From TK10-74A sp965217625 (lineage in GTDB: Bacteria > Chloroflexota > Dehalococcoidia > Bin125), in the NCBI GenBank assembly GCA_965217625.1, contig OZ244557.1, forward strand, positions 1,178,001 to 1,242,000: DNA of 64,000 nucleotides, read 5' to 3'. The position numbers and the translations under genes are program-made. Within the stretch, counting starts at the first letter, position 1, and the number at the start of each line of letters is the position of its first letter. This document shows, one piece after another, positions 36,577 through 45,937 of the stretch. The notes below the pieces were generated by a model. That model was given only the letters and a program-made list of their open reading frames with translations. It made no database searches and was not told the DNA's origin.

Positions 36577-36616
36577 CCCCCATGCGAAAGTCCCACCTCG
36601 ATCGAAAGGCGCAGCC

Positions 36617-38065
<1,449 letters not shown>

Positions 38066-38126
38066 CCGCCGGCCGGCCACAGCATCAGCCAGCGCATCAG
38101 CCAGAGCATCAGAAAGGGCCGAGCAA

Positions 38127-38543
38127 ATGGAACTCATCATCACCGACAGCGCCAGCGAGAAGCTGACAGGCATCGTGTCCCAGCGGCCGGAGCCCGGCTT
38201 GGGCGTGCGCCTCTTCGCCCAGGAGGGTGCGGGCGGGGGCTGCGCTTGCAGCAGCGGCATGCGCTTCGGCATGGCCTTCGACAACGAACAGCACGGCGAC
38301 GCCCGCGTCAGCGTGGGCAGCCTCGAGTTCCTGGTCGACCCCACGTCGGCGGAGGCGCTCGAGGGCGCGTCCATCGACTGGGTGGAGAACGTGATGAACT
38401 CGGGCTTCGCCATCACGGCGCCCAACGCCCCCAAGGCCGCCGGTGGCGGCGGTTGCGGCTGCGGCGCCAACGAGGCCCACGGCGCGCCCCAAACCTCGGC
38501 CGGTGGCTGTGGGGGTGGGGGCTGCGCCTGCGGTGGTCACTAG
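38127..38543 (+). CDS. A-type Fe-S carrier-like protein with Cys-rich tail
   Basis: The 138-residue product matches the HesB/IscA fold: GVRLFAQEGAGGG, MAFDNEQ, the FLVDPTSAEALEGASIDW strand-helix and NSGFAITAPNA. The expected first cysteine region is CAC (C39, C41) and the C-terminal CGC (C110, C112) is in place. It is then extended by about 25 residues with a second cluster, C128, C133 and C135, in Gly-rich sequence. It lies between sufB and sufD, so a role in cluster transfer is likely. The extra cysteines are not part of standard IscA/SufA. Confidence 0.82.
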   Translation: MELIITDSASEKLTGIVSQRPEPGLGVRLFAQEGAGGGCACSSGMRFGMAFDNEQHGDARVSVGSLEFLVDPTSAEALEGASIDWVENVMNSGFAITAPNAPKAAGGGGCGCGANEAHGAPQTSAGGCGGGGCACGGH

Positions 38544-38591
38544 TCCGTCCCGCGCTGGAAGCACCCGCGGCGCCGGCAAAGGGGGCATCCG

Positions 38592-40037
38592 ATGGCCTCT
38601 CGCAGCGCGCCCAAGCCCTATGACGGTCCCACGACCGCCCCGATCGGATATCGGTCCGTGAGCAGCACCCTGGTCGACCACAGCCCCGCGACGCCGCCGA
38701 GCCCGGCGCTCGTCGAAGCCATCTCGGCGTTCCTGGATGAGCCGGCTTGGCTGCGCGACCGCCGCCTGGAGGCGCTGCGCGCCTACCAGGTCCTCTCCTG
38801 GCCCAGCGGCGAGGAGGAGGAGTGGCGGCGCACGCCCATGGCCGGGGTCGCCCTGGAGGGCTACGCGGTGCGCCTGTCCTCCGGCGTCGAGACGCCGGTC
38901 CGGCTGGCCGCGCTGGGGCTGGATTCGGGCAACCGCGTCCAGCAGACCGACGGCGTCGTGCAGACGCAATCGCTGGACGCGTCGCTGGCCGAGCGGGGCG
39001 TAATCCTGGCGCCGCTGTCGCAGGCGGCGCGCGAGCACGAGGCACTGGTGCGGGCGCACCTGCATCGCACCGTGCCGGTCACCGAGAGTCGCTTCACGGC
39101 GCTCAGCGCCGCCCTGTGGACGCAGGGGCTGTTCTGCTACGTCCCCAAGGGCGTGCGGGTCGACGCCCCCCTGCGACACCTGATCGGCAAGTCCGTGCGC
39201 GCGCCGGGCGCCGCCGCGCAGGGCCTCTTTGGACAGACCTTGCTCGTCGCCGGGGAGGACAGCGCCGTCCGCCTGATCGAGGCCGCCGCCTCCGATGACG
39301 CCGTGGCAGGCGACGGAGCCGCCGCGCCGGGCGCCCTCCTGCACCGCACGGTCGAGATCGCGGCCGGCGCCAACAGCGACGTCCACTACGTGGGCCTGCA
39401 GCACTGGGACCGCGATGTCAACGCCTTCGTCACGCAGCGCGTGCGCACCGCCCGCGACGCGCGCGTGTTCTCGGCCTCCGTCGTCTTCGGCGGCCGGCTC
39501 AGCCGGGAGCGCATCGTGCTCGACGCGGCCGAGGCGGGCATCGACGCCGACCTCGTGGGCCTGTTCGTGGGTACCGGCGATCAACACATCGAATACGACA
39601 CCCGGCAGGACCACACCGCCGTCGGCGGGCGCAGCGACCTGCAGATCAAGGGCGCGCTCGACGATCGCGCGAACGCCGTGCAGTACGGCATCATTGCGAT
39701 CACGCCGGGGGGCCAGAAGACCTCCGGTCACCAGACGATGCGCAACCTGCTGCTCAGCAGCGGCGCCGGCGCCGATCCGATCCCCGTGCTGGAGATCCAG
39801 GCCGACGACGTGAAGTGCTCGCACGCGGCCGCCGTGGGCCCCGTGGACCCGGACCAGATCTTCTACCTGCAAACGCGCGGCATCCCGCCCGAGGAGGCGG
39901 AGCGCATGGTCGTGCAGGGCTTCCTGGAGGTCGTGGCGCAGCGCCTGCCGGATGCAGATCTACGCCGGGCCGTGGAAGACCTGGTACACGAGAAGCTCGG
40001 CGTCGACCCCCAGGACCGTGACGGAGGCGGGCCGTGA
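38592..40037 (+). CDS. sufD: Fe-S cluster assembly protein SufD
   Basis: The 481-residue partner of SufB/SufC has the SUF domain hallmarks: YVPKGVRVDAPL, GGRLSRERIVLDAAEAG, DQHIEYDTRQDHT, LDDRANAVQYGII, and VKCSHAAAVGPVDPDQIFYLQTRGIPPEEAERMVVQGF. The N-terminal 30 residues are non-conserved. The conserved C-terminal HAA is present. ATG 38592 is 48 bp after the A-type carrier gene. Confidence 0.95.
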   Translation: MASRSAPKPYDGPTTAPIGYRSVSSTLVDHSPATPPSPALVEAISAFLDEPAWLRDRRLEALRAYQVLSWPSGEEEEWRRTPMAGVALEGYAVRLSSGVETPVRLAALGLDSGNRVQQTDGVVQTQSLDASLAERGVILAPLSQAAREHEALVRAHLHRTVPVTESRFTALSAALWTQGLFCYVPKGVRVDAPLRHLIGKSVRAPGAAAQGLFGQTLLVAGEDSAVRLIEAAASDDAVAGDGAAAPGALLHRTVEIAAGANSDVHYVGLQHWDRDVNAFVTQRVRTARDARVFSASVVFGGRLSRERIVLDAAEAGIDADLVGLFVGTGDQHIEYDTRQDHTAVGGRSDLQIKGALDDRANAVQYGIIAITPGGQKTSGHQTMRNLLLSSGAGADPIPVLEIQADDVKCSHAAAVGPVDPDQIFYLQTRGIPPEEAERMVVQGFLEVVAQRLPDADLRRAVEDLVHEKLGVDPQDRDGGGP

Positions 40038-40351
40038 GCGACTTCGTCCGCGTCGCGCGCGAGGCCGACGTGCCCGCCGGCACGGCGCGCGTGGTCACCG
40101 TCGACGGACACAGCATCGCGCTGTGCCACGTCGATGGCGACGCCATCTACGCGATCGACAACGTCTGCTCGCACGACGGCGGCCCCCTGGGCGACGGGAC
40201 GCTGCACGCCGACCGCGTGGAGTGTCCGCGCCACGGCGCCCTCTTCGACGTGCGCAGCGGCGCCGCCAAGACGCTGCCCGCCGTGCGCGGCGTGCGCAGC
40301 TACCCCGTGCGCATCGCCGGCGGCGACGTCGAAGTCGCGCTGGACGGGTGA
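40034..40351 (+). CDS. Rieske-type [2Fe-2S] ferredoxin
   Basis: The 105-residue protein has the Rieske ligands C45-x-H47 (CSHDGGPLGDG) and C64-x2-H67 (CPRHGALFD), typical of dioxygenase-type ferredoxins. Similar small ferredoxins occur in suf clusters of Gram-positive and Chloroflexota genomes and may donate electrons during assembly, which is inference. The GTG start overlaps sufD by 4 nt. Confidence 0.93.
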   Translation: MSDFVRVAREADVPAGTARVVTVDGHSIALCHVDGDAIYAIDNVCSHDGGPLGDGTLHADRVECPRHGALFDVRSGAAKTLPAVRGVRSYPVRIAGGDVEVALDG

Positions 40352-40356
40352 GGCCA

Positions 40357-41664
40357 ATGGTCCAGCAATCGACCCGGCCCGGTATCCGCAGCATCAACAT
40401 CGAGGCGCTGCGCGCCGACTTCCCCATCCTGCGACGGCGGGTCAACGGTCATCCGCTGGTGTACCTCGACAACGCCGCCACGACACAGAAGCCGCAGGCC
40501 GTGATCGACGCGCTGGTGCACTACTACAGCACCAGCAACGCCAACATCCACCGCGGCCTGCACACCCTGGCCGAGGAGGCGACCGCCGCCTACGAAGGCG
40601 TGCGGCGCCAGACGGCCGGCTTCATCAACGCCGCCTCGCCGCGCGAGGTCATCTTCACGCGCAACACGACGGAGTCGCTGAACCTGCTCGCCTACAGCCT
40701 GGGCGCCCGGCTGGGGCCCGGCGACGAGATCCTGCTGAGCGACATGGAGCACCACTCGAACCTGGTGCCCTGGCAGCTCGCGGCCCAGCGCAGCGGCGCG
40801 CGGCTGCGCTTCCTGTCGGTGGACGAGGACGGCCAACTGGACCTCGATGACGCGCGGGCGCTGATCGGGCCCCGCACCCGCATCGTCTCGGTGGTACACA
40901 TGTCCAACGTGCTGGGCACCATCAACCCCGTCGCCGCGCTGGCCGAGATGGCCCACGACGCGGGCGCGCTGATGATCGTCGATGGGGCGCAGAGCGTGCC
41001 CCATATGCCGGTCGACGTGCAAACGCTGGGCGCCGACTTCCTGGCCTTCTCGGCGCACAAGATGCTGGGGCCCACCGGCGTCGGCGTGCTCTGGGGGCGG
41101 CGAGAACTCCTGCAGGACATGGACCCGTTCCTGGGCGGCGGCGAGATGATCAGCATCGTCGAGCGCGAGGAATCGACCTGGGCGGCGCTGCCGAACAAGT
41201 TCGAGGCCGGCACGCCCAACATCGCCGACGTGATCGCCTTCGGCCCGGCACTCGACTACCTGACGCGCATCGGCATGGAGGCGGTGCGGGCGCACGAAGT
41301 GGAGACGATCGCGTACGCGCTCGACCGGCTCAACGCCGTCGAGGGTCTGGAGGTCTACGGCCCACCGGACCCGGAGCAGCGCGGCGGCGTCGCGGCGTTC
41401 AACTACCTGGATATCCACGCCCACGACCTGAGCACGATCCTGGACGGCGACGGCGTCGCGATCCGCGCCGGACACCATTGCGCGCAGCCGCTGATGCGCC
41501 GTCTGGGCGTGCCCGCCACCGCCCGCGCCAGCTTCTACCTCTACAACCGCCTGGACGAGGTCGACGCGCTGATCGACGCGCTGGCCGGGGCGGCGACCCT
41601 GTTTGGGCACGCGCCCGCCACCGCCACCGCGGCCGCGGCCGGAAGCCGGCGCACCGGTGTCTAG
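40357..41664 (+). CDS. sufS: Cysteine desulfurase SufS
   Basis: The 435-residue PLP enzyme takes sulfur from cysteine for cluster assembly. It has YLDNAATTQKPQAVIDAL, SANIHRG-like NANIHRGLHTL, the PLP lysine in FLAFSAHKMLGPTG, and the catalytic Cys in RAGHHCAQPLM, the group II SufS signature. The C-terminal 20 residues are an Ala/Thr-rich tail. ATG 40357 lies 5 bp after the Rieske gene. Confidence 0.96.
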   Translation: MVQQSTRPGIRSINIEALRADFPILRRRVNGHPLVYLDNAATTQKPQAVIDALVHYYSTSNANIHRGLHTLAEEATAAYEGVRRQTAGFINAASPREVIFTRNTTESLNLLAYSLGARLGPGDEILLSDMEHHSNLVPWQLAAQRSGARLRFLSVDEDGQLDLDDARALIGPRTRIVSVVHMSNVLGTINPVAALAEMAHDAGALMIVDGAQSVPHMPVDVQTLGADFLAFSAHKMLGPTGVGVLWGRRELLQDMDPFLGGGEMISIVEREESTWAALPNKFEAGTPNIADVIAFGPALDYLTRIGMEAVRAHEVETIAYALDRLNAVEGLEVYGPPDPEQRGGVAAFNYLDIHAHDLSTILDGDGVAIRAGHHCAQPLMRRLGVPATARASFYLYNRLDEVDALIDALAGAATLFGHAPATATAAAAGSRRTGV

Positions 41665-42217
41665 TCGTCCGGCGTCGAACCGGGAGGCCCAGCACAGCGT
41701 CGTCTTCGACGATCTGTACCGCGACCTGATCCTGGACCACTACCGCAACCCGCGGAACAAGGGCGCGCTGGACGACGCCGGCGTCGTCGTGGAGGGGTTC
41801 AACCCGTCCTGCGGCGACGAGGTGAGCGTCGCGCTGCGGCTCGACCCGGCGGGGGACGCCCCGGCCGCAGAGGGCGACGTCCGGGTGCAGCAGATCCGCT
41901 TCGGCGGGCAGGGCTGCTCCATCAGTCAGAGTTCCGCCTCCATGCTCACGCAGGAGATCGCGGGCCGCCCGATCGACGATGCGCGGGCGCTGTCCCGCGC
42001 CGTGCAGCGAATGCTCACCGACGGCGACTTCGACCCGGACAGCACCGACGTGGGCGACCTGGAGGCGCTGTCGGGCGTGGCCCGCTTCCCGGTGCGCATC
42101 AAGTGCGCGCTGCTCGCCTGGAAGGTGCTCGACACCGCCCTCAACGAGGTCGCGGGCCCCGACCCGGCGGGCGGCGAGGATGACGACGACATTCAGACGA
42201 GAATCGCGAGCGCTTGA
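41657..42217 (+). CDS. sufU: SufU sulfur-transfer protein
   Basis: The 186-residue IscU-like protein has DLYRDLILDHYRNPRNKG and three conserved cysteines, C52 (NPSCGD), C87 (GQGCSISQSS) and C150 (RIKCALLAW). The insertion between the second and third cysteine is typical of zinc-containing SufU, which accepts persulfide from SufS. The GTG at 41657 overlaps sufS by 8 nt; an ATG at 41603 is less likely. Confidence 0.94.
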   Translation: MSSRPASNREAQHSVVFDDLYRDLILDHYRNPRNKGALDDAGVVVEGFNPSCGDEVSVALRLDPAGDAPAAEGDVRVQQIRFGGQGCSISQSSASMLTQEIAGRPIDDARALSRAVQRMLTDGDFDPDSTDVGDLEALSGVARFPVRIKCALLAWKVLDTALNEVAGPDPAGGEDDDDIQTRIASA

Positions 42218-42246
42218 CGCGCGCAGCCAGCAGGACGGAGTCGCAG

Positions 42247-42621
42247 ATGACCGACGAGACGCAGCAGACAACGAGCGCCGCCACGCCGCCCGCCGGCGAC
42301 GCGGTCGATGAGGAGGTCGTGCGCGGGATGCTCAGGACCGTGTTCGATCCCGAGATCGGGATCAACATCGTGGAATTGGGGCTGGTCTACGAGATCAACC
42401 TCGAGGACATCGCGGGCGAGCCGCGCAAGAAGGCGCGGATCGTGCACACGCTGACGACGCCCGCCTGCCCCGTCGGTCCCATGATCCGGGCGCAGATCGA
42501 GCAGGCCGTGTCGCGGCTGGAGGGCATCGACTCCGTCGAGACGGAGCTGGTCTTCAGCCCGCCCTGGGATCCCCGCGAGATGTGCTCGGACGAGGCCAAG
42601 TTCGAACTGGGCATCTTCTAG
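42247..42621 (+). CDS. sufT: SufT/MIP18-family (DUF59) Fe-S maturation protein
   Basis: The 124-residue protein shows the DUF59 pattern: LRTVFDPEIGINIVELGLVYEI, THTLTTPACPVGPMI with its conserved Cys, and VFSPPWDPREMCSDEAKFELGIF. SufT-type proteins assist Fe-S maturation, and this one closes the suf cluster. ATG 42247 with GGAG upstream is preferred over a TTG at 42214 that overlaps sufU. Confidence 0.92.
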   Translation: MTDETQQTTSAATPPAGDAVDEEVVRGMLRTVFDPEIGINIVELGLVYEINLEDIAGEPRKKARIVHTLTTPACPVGPMIRAQIEQAVSRLEGIDSVETELVFSPPWDPREMCSDEAKFELGIF

Positions 42622-42637
42622 CGCCGCCCTCGCGCTC

Positions 42638-43063
42638 TCAGTCCGCCGCTGAGCCCTCCCCGTAGACGATGAACTCCAGCAGGTTGGCGTCGGGGTCGCG
42701 CGTGTAGACGCTGACGCCCTCGCCGGCCGCGCCCGTCAGCCGCACGGGGCCGCGCACGATGGGGACCGACAGCGCGGCCAGCTTCGCCTCGATCGAGGCG
42801 ACGGTCCCCTCCCAGACGAAGCAGAAGTCGCCGCAGCCGGGCGTGGCCGACGGGCCGCGCAGGTCGAACTCGCCCGACTTCCACAGCGCCGGGCCGTGCA
42901 TGTTGATCTTGTTCTGCCCGCCGGTCTTGTCTGAGCCGAAATGCACCGAGTAGTAGCGCGGCCCGTGGTCCTCCACGCGGAAGCCCAGGGCGGCGTAGAA
43001 GGCCAGCATCTCGTCGACCCGCTCAATGGGGATCGCCACGTGGTCGAAGCCGCGCAGGCTCAT
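42638..43063 (-). CDS. VOC-superfamily (glyoxalase/dioxygenase-like) protein
   Basis: The 141-residue protein has one VOC unit: MSLRGFDHVAIPIERVDEML, FYAALGFRVEDH, INMHGPALW, CFVWEG and ending RDPDANLLEFIVYG. Metal-binding His/Glu residues are in the usual places (His8, His54-56 region, terminal Glu). The substrate is unknown. Its first 20 codons and about 58 bp of upstream sequence are duplicated 911 bp away, where they follow the MFS gene. Confidence 0.88.
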   Translation of the reverse strand: MSLRGFDHVAIPIERVDEMLAFYAALGFRVEDHGPRYYSVHFGSDKTGGQNKINMHGPALWKSGEFDLRGPSATPGCGDFCFVWEGTVASIEAKLAALSVPIVRGPVRLTGAAGEGVSVYTRDPDANLLEFIVYGEGSAAD

Positions 43064-43121
43064 CGTCAGCTCCCGCCCGGGGTTCCCGGTTCGGCCACGA
43101 TAGCGGGCGCCGGCGCGGGCG
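43002..43121. repeat. Direct repeat, copy A (VOC start plus MFS-like 3' end)
   Basis: About 120 bp here match 43913-44032 in the same orientation with roughly ten mismatches. Read leftward, the upstream part encodes APAIVAEPGTPGGS and a stop, identical to the true C-terminus of the MFS protein, then the VOC start. So copy A retains a fossil of the MFS 3' end. Confidence 0.9.
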
Positions 43122-43225
43122 TGGTCGGGGGGAGGGGCGCCGACGCGGGGCAGCCGTTCCAGGCGCCCGCTCCCAGCCCACCGCTTCAGGGGACGTCCAG
43201 CGCACTTGGCGCGCTCGGCGATGCG

Positions 43226-43254
43226 TCGACACATGATGGCATTAGTGCTACCAT
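43226..43254 (+). promoter_or_regulatory. Candidate hicAB promoter
   Basis: TCGACA (43226-43231, five of six) and TACCAT (43249-43254, four of six) are 17 bp apart. The predicted transcription start falls at about 43261, the GTG of hicA, which would make the mRNA leaderless. Confidence 0.4.
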
Positions 43255-43497
43255 TTGAGGGTGCGTGAAGCACTCGCCAGGATGCACCGCAACCCCAAGA
43301 ACGTCCGCTTCGCCGCTCTGCGCACTGTCCGCACCCGCTACTTCGGGGAGCCCCGGCGACACGGAAGCCACTTGGTGTACCGCACCCCCTGGCGGGGTGA
43401 GCCACGAGTGAACATCCAGCCGCGGAGAGGCATGGCCAAACCCTACCAGGTGCGCCAGGTCCTGTGGGCGATCAGCAGATTGGAGGAGCTGGAGTGA
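43255..43497 (+). CDS. hicA: HicA-family toxin
   Basis: The 80-residue (TTG 43255) or 78-residue (GTG 43261) protein matches the HicA group common in Actinobacteria and Chloroflexota. It has RNPKNVRFAAL, GEPRRHGSHLVYRTPW with the catalytic His in the GSH motif, RVNIQP and KPYQVRQVLWAI. HicA toxins are dsRNA-binding-fold mRNA interferases. Its stop overlaps the hicB start by 4 nt (GTGA), as expected for a toxin-antitoxin operon. Confidence 0.9.
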   Translation: MRVREALARMHRNPKNVRFAALRTVRTRYFGEPRRHGSHLVYRTPWRGEPRVNIQPRRGMAKPYQVRQVLWAISRLEELE

Positions 43498-43829
43498 GCA
43501 TTGAAGCGGATCGCTACACCTACCGCGTGTTCTGGTCTGAGGAAGATGAGCAGTTCGTGGGACTGTGCGCGGAGTTCTCGTTGCTCAGCCACCTGGACGA
43601 TACCGCGGACGCGGCCTTCGCCGGCATTCGCGACCTGGTGGCCTTCTGCGTCGCTGATCTCCGCGAGGAGGGCGCACCGCTGCCTGAGCCACTGTCGGCC
43701 CGGCGCTACAGCGGCACGCTCACATTGCGCGTGCCGCCGGAGACCCATCGCGCGCTCGCAATGGACGCCGCCGAAGCCGGCGTCAGCATGAATCGCCTGG
43801 CCGCCGAACGTCTGGCCCTGCGCCGCTAG
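43494..43829 (+). CDS. hicB: HicB-family antitoxin
   Basis: The 111-residue partner has the HicB RNase H-like half (YTYRVFWSEEDEQFVGLCAEFSLL, AAFAGIRDLVAFCVADL) and a C-terminal DNA-binding segment (RRYSGTLTLRVPPETHRAL, then EAGVSMNRLAAERLAL). It presumably neutralises HicA and autoregulates the pair. The GTG at 43494 is coupled to hicA. Confidence 0.92.
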   Translation: MSIEADRYTYRVFWSEEDEQFVGLCAEFSLLSHLDDTADAAFAGIRDLVAFCVADLREEGAPLPEPLSARRYSGTLTLRVPPETHRALAMDAAEAGVSMNRLAAERLALRR

Positions 43830-43912
43830 ACCGCCTGCTCGACGAGGAGATAGGCGCAACGGTGGAGACGCCGCGTCGGCGCGTGCCCGGCTCGGCCTGC
43901 GCCTTCCCGCCT

Positions 43913-44032
43913 GCCAGCATCGCCTCGACCCGCTCGATGGGGATCGCCACGTGGTCGAAACGGCGCACACTCATCGTCAACTCCCGCCCGGCGTTCCCGG
44001 CTCGGCCACGATAGCGGGCGCCGGAGCGGGCG
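43913..44032. repeat. Direct repeat, copy B (MFS 3' end plus VOC fragment)
   Basis: This matches 43002-43121. Here the MFS stop codon (43977-43979) is genuine and the adjoining VOC start is truncated after about 20 codons. The hicAB module lies between the copies. Confidence 0.9.
43915..43974 (-). pseudogene. Truncated VOC gene fragment (N-terminal 20 codons)
   Basis: Reading left from ATG 43974, the frame gives MSVRRFDHVAIPIERVEAML, nearly identical to the start of the VOC protein at 43063. It then diverges into unrelated sequence (AGGKAQAEPG and on) at the junction with the hicAB segment. It is a remnant, not a functional gene. Confidence 0.85.
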
Positions 44033-45416
44033 CGGGCGTCGTCGCGTCGAGAGGGTCCAGCGCGGGGATGACGGGCCGCGGCATCCAGCGGGCGACCAGG
44101 AACAGCAGGCCGCTCAGCAGCACCGCCGACAGCCACATCACCAGCGCCCAGTCGTACGTGCCGGTGCTGTCGAAGATGGCGCCGCCGACCGTCGGGCTGA
44201 TCACCATGCCCACGGTCCCCACGACGCCCGCCAGGCCCAGGATCGTCGCGAAGTGGGCGGTCCCAAAGGCGCGCATCAGCAGCAGGGGCTCCAGCATCGG
44301 GCCCGCCGCCGAGCCGACCAGATAGAGGAGCAGGAACAGCCCGATCCCCAGCCAGGAACCCCCAGTGACGAGCAGGGCGATGAACGAGAGCGTGAGCATC
44401 ACGCAGACGAACGCGGCCGCGTTCTCGATGACGCGGATGCGGTCCGCGACGATTCCGAACCCCACCCGGCCGAAGATCCCCAGCCCCGCCGCGAGCGAGA
44501 CCAGCGCCGCCGCCATCCCCGGCGACACGCCCACCGACTCGTAGTAGGGCAGGAGGTGCACCATCCAGCCGACCATCCCGAAGAACAGGAAGCCCAGCGC
44601 GAAGCTGAGCACCCACATCAGGGGCGTGCGCAGCGCCTGCCGGGGCGTCACGCCCGACAGCCGGGGGGGTCCGCTGGCCGCCGGCCCCCGCGGGCGCGCC
44701 GCGCCGTCGACGAACTGCCCCACGGCGCTGGGGTGGTCGTGGATGAACTTCCAGCCCAGCGGCAGGAACACGGCGGCCATCAGGACGCCCGAGAAGATCA
44801 ACGCCCCATCCCAGTCCCAGGCATCGACGACGACGCGCAGCAGGGGCACCATCACCAAGCCGCCCAGCGAGAAGCCCGTGCCCAGCAGCCCCACGGCCAG
44901 ACCGCGCCGCCGGTCGAACCAGCGCCCGATCAGCGCCTGGAAGGGGATGTAGAAGCACAGGCTGCGCACGACGGCGTTCAGCGAGAGGAAGCAGTACCAC
45001 TCGAGGGGGCTGCTCGTCGTGGCGATGAGCAGAAACGAGGCGCTGGTCAGCGCGGCGCCGAGCAGGGTGACGCGGCGCGGCCCGTAGCGGTCGATGACGC
45101 GCCCCACCAGGGGGGCCGTCAGCCCGCTGAGCAGCAGGGACAGCGCGATCCCGAAGGAGACCGTCGCGCGGGACCAGCCGAACTCGTCCTCGACGGGCTG
45201 GATGTACAGCCCGAAGGACCAGAACGAGGTGCCGCTGGTGACGGCCATCAAGACGATGCTCGCCGCCACCAGCCACCAGCCGAAATACACGCGCCGGCGG
45301 CCCGTCAGAACGGCCTGGGTGGTGCGCAGGGGCCGGACGACTGAAGGGATATGTCTCTCCGTAGACGCCAAGCATATGGGGGCGTCGCCGCGATCACTGT
45401 CGCGCAGCGGTACCAT
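43977..45416 (-). CDS. Major facilitator superfamily transporter
   Basis: The protein of about 479 residues has 12 predicted membrane segments, beginning VYFGWWLVAASIVLMAVTSG. The MFS loop motif GRVIDRYGPRR lies after helix 2, with a related one (GRVGFGIVADRI) in the second half. The pattern resembles monocarboxylate/oxalate-type MFS (MCT-like) carriers, but the substrate is open. ATG 45416 gives about 35 polar residues before helix 1; a GTG directly at VYFGWW is an alternative. It is divergent from the macrodomain gene. Confidence 0.85.
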   Translation of the reverse strand: MVPLRDSDRGDAPICLASTERHIPSVVRPLRTTQAVLTGRRRVYFGWWLVAASIVLMAVTSGTSFWSFGLYIQPVEDEFGWSRATVSFGIALSLLLSGLTAPLVGRVIDRYGPRRVTLLGAALTSASFLLIATTSSPLEWYCFLSLNAVVRSLCFYIPFQALIGRWFDRRRGLAVGLLGTGFSLGGLVMVPLLRVVVDAWDWDGALIFSGVLMAAVFLPLGWKFIHDHPSAVGQFVDGAARPRGPAASGPPRLSGVTPRQALRTPLMWVLSFALGFLFFGMVGWMVHLLPYYESVGVSPGMAAALVSLAAGLGIFGRVGFGIVADRIRVIENAAAFVCVMLTLSFIALLVTGGSWLGIGLFLLLYLVGSAAGPMLEPLLLMRAFGTAHFATILGLAGVVGTVGMVISPTVGGAIFDSTGTYDWALVMWLSAVLLSGLLFLVARWMPRPVIPALDPLDATTPAPAPAPAIVAEPGTPGGS

Positions 45417-45435
45417 GCCCCCGATCGGAGCGCAT

Positions 45436-45933
45436 ATGGGACCGAGCATGGAAGTCGTCCAGGGCGACATCACCGAGGCCGACGCGGACGCGATCGTCAA
45501 CGCCGCCAACGACCATCTCTGGATGGGCGGCGGCGTGGCGGGCGCGATCGTGCGGGCGGGCGGCGCCGGCATCGAGGCCGAGGCGATGCGACAGGGGCCG
45601 ATCCGGCCCGGAGAGGCCGTGATCACCGGGGCCGGGAGCCTCGCCACCCGTCACGTCATCCACGCGGCCGTGATGGGGCAGGATCTGCAGACCGACGGCG
45701 GCAAGATCAGCGAAGCCACGACGGCGGCGCTCGTGCTGGCGGAGGAGCACGCGCTGCGCCACATCGCGTTCCCGGCGCTGGGCACCGGCGTGGGGGGCTT
45801 CCCGCTGGAGGAGTGCGCGCGCCTGATGCGCGACGCCGTCAGGCGGCGCGAGGAGTCCTCGATTACCAGCGTCCGTTTCGTGCTCTTCGACGAGGCGGCC
45901 TACTTGGCGTTCCGGCGCGTGCTGGGCGTCTGA
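45436..45933 (+). CDS. Macrodomain protein (ADP-ribose-binding/hydrolysing)
   Basis: The 165-residue single-domain protein has the macrodomain signatures VNAANDHLWMGGGVAGAI (21-38), ITGAGSLATRHVIHA and FPALGTGVGGFPLEECARLM. Such proteins bind ADP-ribose and often remove it from proteins or O-acetyl-ADP-ribose. ATG 45436 has GGAG at good spacing. A Nudix hydrolase starts 5 bp after its stop. Confidence 0.92.
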   Translation: MGPSMEVVQGDITEADADAIVNAANDHLWMGGGVAGAIVRAGGAGIEAEAMRQGPIRPGEAVITGAGSLATRHVIHAAVMGQDLQTDGGKISEATTAALVLAEEHALRHIAFPALGTGVGGFPLEECARLMRDAVRRREESSITSVRFVLFDEAAYLAFRRVLGV

Positions 45934-45937
45934 CCGC

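Noticed and set aside
43783..45375. Minus-strand ORF containing both a VOC start and an MFS-shadow
   Set aside because: It is an out-of-frame reading of the MFS gene fused by chance to the VOC remnant.
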